Program-made: the position numbers and the translations under genes
Part shown: piece after piece, positions 60,546 through 64,000 of the stretch
How the letters are laid out: the number at the start of each line of letters is the position of its first letter
How positions within the stretch are numbered: the first letter of the stretch is position 1
Assembly (NCBI GenBank): GCA_023935145.1
Contig: CM043700.1
Coordinates: forward strand, 137,917,328 to 137,981,327
Source: Bretschneidera sinensis
Lineage: Eukaryota > Streptophyta > Magnoliopsida > Brassicales > Akaniaceae
Length of the DNA stretch: 64,000 bases
Direction: 5' to 3'
Notes under the pieces: generated by a model
What the model was told of the DNA's origin: nothing
Database searches by the model: none
Seen by the model: only the letters and a program-made list of their open reading frames with translations

Positions 60546-60880
60546 GAGTTTCCATAATTCAAGCTTTGGAATAATCCAGTGACTCAAGATGGTGAATTAA
60601 AATCTTAATTTTTCAAAATTGGAGACTTACTCGTTTTGGTTGACTCATCAAGGAAAATGGCAGGCTGCAATTTTACTTATTAATTTTTTTAATTGTTTCC
60701 TTATTAATTTAATTGCTGAATTATAAGGCTTGCATGCCAAGTTAAGTATTTTCCTTATTTGGATTTTAGGTTACCAGAATTCTATTAAGGTTTATTTCCT
60801 ATTTCGTAGTTTTTCTTTTTCTATCAGAATTTTGTTTAGGTTTATTTCTTATCTTATTGATCCACCAATTTCTTAGTGAT

Positions 60881-61619
60881 CATATCAATTAACTTAACTC
60901 AAATGTTCGGTCGAATAAAATATGAATAATTTCCGAATCATTTAAATCTGTTAATTGATATTGTGAATTTAAAACTCACTAGTTAACCATTTAGAACTGA
61001 AATTTTTTGTTTTTCAAAATTGTTTACATTTTTTAAAATATGTAAACAATATATTTTGAAAATATGTAACCATTTTGGAACTGATAACCAATAGTTTATG
61101 AGGGAAATAAAAAAACAATCGAATCAAAATAAAATAAAATCAAATCAATGGATACGACGTGATTGTGATAATTTAGGAAATAACTTACGTTTTATATAAA
61201 TAGTTAGATTAAATATTAATTTTAAAATGGTTTATGAAATAATTTTTTTTAAAAATTAATCGAGAAACACAAACATAAAAAGAAGAAAAAAAAAAATTTG
61301 AGTCATCAAATTTATTTTTATCGTTTGGTAAACAAATTATAATTTCATTACTCTTATGCCTACCGTAAATATTTTCGAAAACCATTTTATAAAGTCAAAC
61401 TAAGTCGCTTTTCAATTCGGTTTCGGATCAAATACTCCGTAAAACGGTCGAATCGCACAATTTGCACGGCGCACCGTATGAGCCTTTTTTTTATCTCTGA
61501 GCTCAAAAAGGAAAAAGTTATACATTGTGCAAAGAAAACGCTGTCGTTTTGCTAATGAAGTTATCGCATGTTGGATTACGGAAAACCGCAGTCGTTTGGG
61601 GCCATAGCTAACATGTAAA
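60881..61619. other. Intergenic, no gene seen
   Basis: AT-rich DNA, no supported gene. The 70-residue minus-strand ORF at 61412 has no recognisable family. Confidence 0.45.
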
Positions 61620-62994
61620 TTCATTCAACGGTGTCCTTCGCGTGACTTTCCTGCTTCTCTTCTTCTTTGTTCATTCTCCATGAAGCGTGCGCCAGGATTG
61701 CGATAACCAATGGAGCACTGAATACGGCCACGAGAGCACTTAAGATTGATATTTCACTCTGTAATCATTTATATATATATATATATATGTATGTATCTTC
61801 GAATTTTTAGGGTTTTGCAGTCTCTAATTTGTACTCATTACCTTCTCTATCAATTTGCATAATCTTAACAACCTGTTACAGAATTTTACTTTTTGTGATT
61901 ACTGTACGCAATGCTTTGATAGATTTACCGTCTTTGGCTTTATTTGTGATGGTTACTTTGTTATACTCCCATTTATTTTCTTTTTAATTTATAGCATGGG
62001 GTAATATAGCTCACCGTCTGTTTGAATTTCTTTGGCTGTTATTTCTTCTATTGAAATGAGAGTTTTGCCAAATACTGTTACCGTGCTTATTCTCTTTCTT
62101 CATAACAATATGTTAATTTGAGTTGAACCTGAATTGGGAATTAGCTAGCAAATAATTTGTGAAATTGCATTAACTCTATGGTATTGCTCCTATCATTTCA
62201 TTTGAAGACTGATCGTGGTAGAGTCTTTAAGCAATCAATAGTAACTTCTTATCCAAAAAAGGTAACTTTATCTAATTAAGGCACATGTGGCAGATATTTC
62301 AGCGAGGCATTTTTGATGCTTGGAGGGGCTTGCAGCTTTGCGTTTGCTTAAATTCAAACAGGCAAAATGTTATTTTCTTGTGATCCGGTATAGATTCTCT
62401 ATGGCATTATATTACTTTTAGCCATATATTTGATTATTTAATTCCCTTTAGCATTTATTTAAATATTCCATCTTCTTTGTTTATATTCATGCATTGCATC
62501 GCCTTTTTCTTGGTATGTATCTGTGTGTCTGTGCATGTCTGAGGGATGGCAGAGGGAATCTGTGGTTGTTAAGAAGAAGTGGAGGTCTATTCATAGCTTC
62601 ATAAATTAATAACTTGTACGAAGTAGTAGTTTTTAAAAAGAGAAGGAAGAGGTGGAGATGAAAAAGAAGCAGGAGTCTTTTGAAATAGTTGTGTTATGCT
62701 TAATTCTTCTTAGTTTCATAAATTGATAACTTTAAAAGGTAATTGTTAAGAAGAAGAAGAAGAATACTTTAATGTATTTCAACTTGATTGTTGGAGGTCT
62801 AAGAAGAAGAAGAAGGATGCACTTCTCTATGAAATTCTTCTTAGTTTCATAAATTGATAACTTTAAATGGTAATCTTTGATTCTTACACTTCCTAGATAG
62901 ACAAAAGAGTGTGTGTGTGTGTGTGTGTATGTGCCCCCCTTTTATTAAGCATAATATGCGCCAATCAAGTAATTAGGGAATATTTTGTTTCAAG
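61620..62994 (+). other. Possible 5' leader and first intron of a gene running off the window
   Basis: The CT-rich stretch at 61640-61680 and the telo-box-like TTAGGGTTT at 61808-61816 resemble a plant 5' UTR. No open first exon with a good ATG was found. A (TA)n run lies at 61770-61788. Two copies of 'ttcttcttagtttcataaattgataact' occur near 62704 and 62842, among AAG-rich repeats. A (GT)10 tract lies at 62909-62928. Confidence 0.3.
62909..62928 (+). repeat. (GT)10 microsatellite
   Basis: Ten uninterrupted GT units. Confidence 0.95.
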
Positions 62995-63059
62995 GATCAG
63001 GAGGGTGAAGATCTGCCGCAGTATGACGATATTTATCAAAATGACTTCTCATATCGAAA
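62995..63059 (+). CDS. Candidate internal exon, unknown protein
   Basis: Between a TTTCAAG acceptor-like edge and a GTAAGAC donor lies an open frame coding DQEGEDLPQYDDIYQNDFSY, acidic and non-repetitive, with wobble-rich codons unlike the AT-rich surroundings. I do not recognise the protein. No partner exon was found before the window ends. The overlapping frame from 62909 is mostly a GT-repeat artefact. Confidence 0.3.
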
Positions 63060-63543
63060 GTAAGACATCTTTTATATTTTGTTTCCCCTCTCATAGTATG
63101 CATTTGTTGGATTTACTTGTGAAGCACATTTTTTTTTACTTTAAGCAATGGGTGTTTCTTTACAAATTTTAACTATCATGGAATTAACTAGAGTATGAAA
63201 ATGCTCACAATATGTCTCTGCATTTAGTAGTTGATGTTATCAATTAGTTTGGCATATGTCATTGTAGCTATTTAATTACTCCTGAAATGATTAATGGATA
63301 TTGAGGTGTTCCTGGTGACTTTATATTCTACTAATATCTGCTTCTTTCTTAGTGCAATGACTTTACCATTGCTTCTTTATTTTACCCCATATAATTTGGC
63401 TCCTTGCTCCCACCTAATCCGAGCTTGCTGAGCAACCTGATGGATGTTACAGTCTTTCCCATACTTATAGAAAAAAATATTACAGTCTTGCCTGCTTCTT
63501 CTATTAATTATTTGTTACTTAAGGCTGTTCTTTGGGATTTTAA
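63060..63543. other. Non-coding, nothing recognised
   Basis: T-rich DNA, possibly intron following the candidate exon. Confidence 0.4.
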
Positions 63544-63687
63544 GATCTATAAATGTTGTTCCCTGAGTTGTACCTCAGTGGTGGGGACACCACATTCTCA
63601 CCCATGAGGGCAGGAGTTCAAACCCCCCTTCCCCCAAATATTTTGCAATGACTTTCTTCTAATTTCAAAAACTGATCTATAAATGTT
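63544..63687 (+). mobile_element. SINE with perfect 14-bp target duplication
   Basis: GATCTATAAATGTT occurs at 63544-63557 and 63674-63687. Between them are 116 bp with a tRNA-like head: an A-box-like TACCTCAGTGGTGGGG (about 63571), then a B box GAGTTCAAACCCC (about 63613-63625). The tail is short and A/T-rich. Plus orientation. The spacing of the boxes and the exact duplication make a SINE very likely. Confidence 0.85.
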
Positions 63688-64000
63688 ATATGCCGTTGTT
63701 GAATATTATCTTCTGGCTATAGTGCTGCTTTTTATTAAAGTGATGGGTATATTTGTTTCCCTAAGTTGAGGAAGCCTTGTGTGTATAGGTAGTTCGCATT
63801 CATAGTATCATCTTAATTGCTTTCCTTTTGAGACAGACTGGATAATGAATGACATCAATTTAGATTGACCAATTTTAACATTTCATTGGTAGCTGGTGTT
63901 ATATCTGTAAAGGGATGCATATGTGGTTGACAACCTTCTTTATTCTTTGCTTGTGACATATCTGGGGCTTATAAGCTGATAAGCCCTAAGTTGTGGTGTA

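Noticed and set aside
61412..61624. 70-aa minus-strand ORF rich in Arg
   Set aside because: Its sequence matches no family I know and it overlaps the likely promoter of a plus-strand gene; kept out for lack of support.
63404..63607. 67-aa plus-strand ORF
   Set aside because: It runs into the SINE and has no recognisable domain.
1..64000. CRISPR arrays, operons, phage or toxin-antitoxin systems
   Set aside because: No regularly spaced short repeats or bacterial-type gene clusters; the genes have plant introns and families.

Overview
The window is nuclear DNA from a flowering plant, almost certainly a eudicot. It has AT-rich intergenic DNA, intron-containing genes with GT-AG junctions, Copia and Gypsy retrotransposon remains, L1-type LINE tails, SINEs and plant-specific protein families. 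I cannot name the species from sequence alone. All calls come from reading the sequence and from recalled family knowledge; no search was run.

Layout. 1-4.2 kb: the decayed 3' half of a Copia element with its 3' LTR, a tRNA-Asn(GTT)-like gene on the minus strand, a solo LTR with a perfect 5-bp target duplication, and a SINE-like insert. 4.9-16.6 kb, minus: a seven-exon LIKE-COV membrane-protein gene (255 aa) whose introns have collected several LINE fragments, a tandemly duplicated MITE-like unit, a 29-base G run and a TA microsatellite. 19.2-25.6 kb, plus: a full-span, intron-containing but frameshifted copy of the ribonucleotide reductase large subunit gene, with an E2F-type site upstream. 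25.6-31.8 kb: AT-rich DNA with tandem duplications, an LTR-like remnant and a SINE with a 14-bp target duplication. 31.8-34.4 kb: a short, internally deleted Copia element with both LTRs, primer binding site and target duplication. 34.9-35.6 kb: a long near-palindromic foldback element; a relative lies at 58.9-59.5 kb. 39.1-41.4 kb, plus: a two-exon ERF (AP2/ERF) transcription factor resembling ABR1/ERF110. 42.2-47.5 kb: AT-rich DNA with a TIR-bounded segment and an orphan cluster of G-boxes. 47.6-48.1 kb, minus: a single-exon invertase/pectin methylesterase inhibitor. 49.5-58.2 kb, minus: a five-exon DHHC protein S-acyltransferase (422 aa) with a 5.6-kb first intron holding LINE pieces. 60-64 kb: a Gypsy pol tail remnant, a possible 5' portion of another gene, and a SINE with a 14-bp target duplication.

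The four intact genes are not a pathway. The LIKE-COV protein and the S-acyltransferase both belong to endomembrane families and the inhibitor is predicted to be secreted, but that is coincidence of neighbourhood, not evidence of joint function. I found no CRISPR, phage or operon-like system. The most unusual material is the foldback family, three SINE-like inserts with recognisable target duplications, the RNR1 pseudogene that keeps all five redox cysteines, and the G-box cluster lying between two convergent genes.
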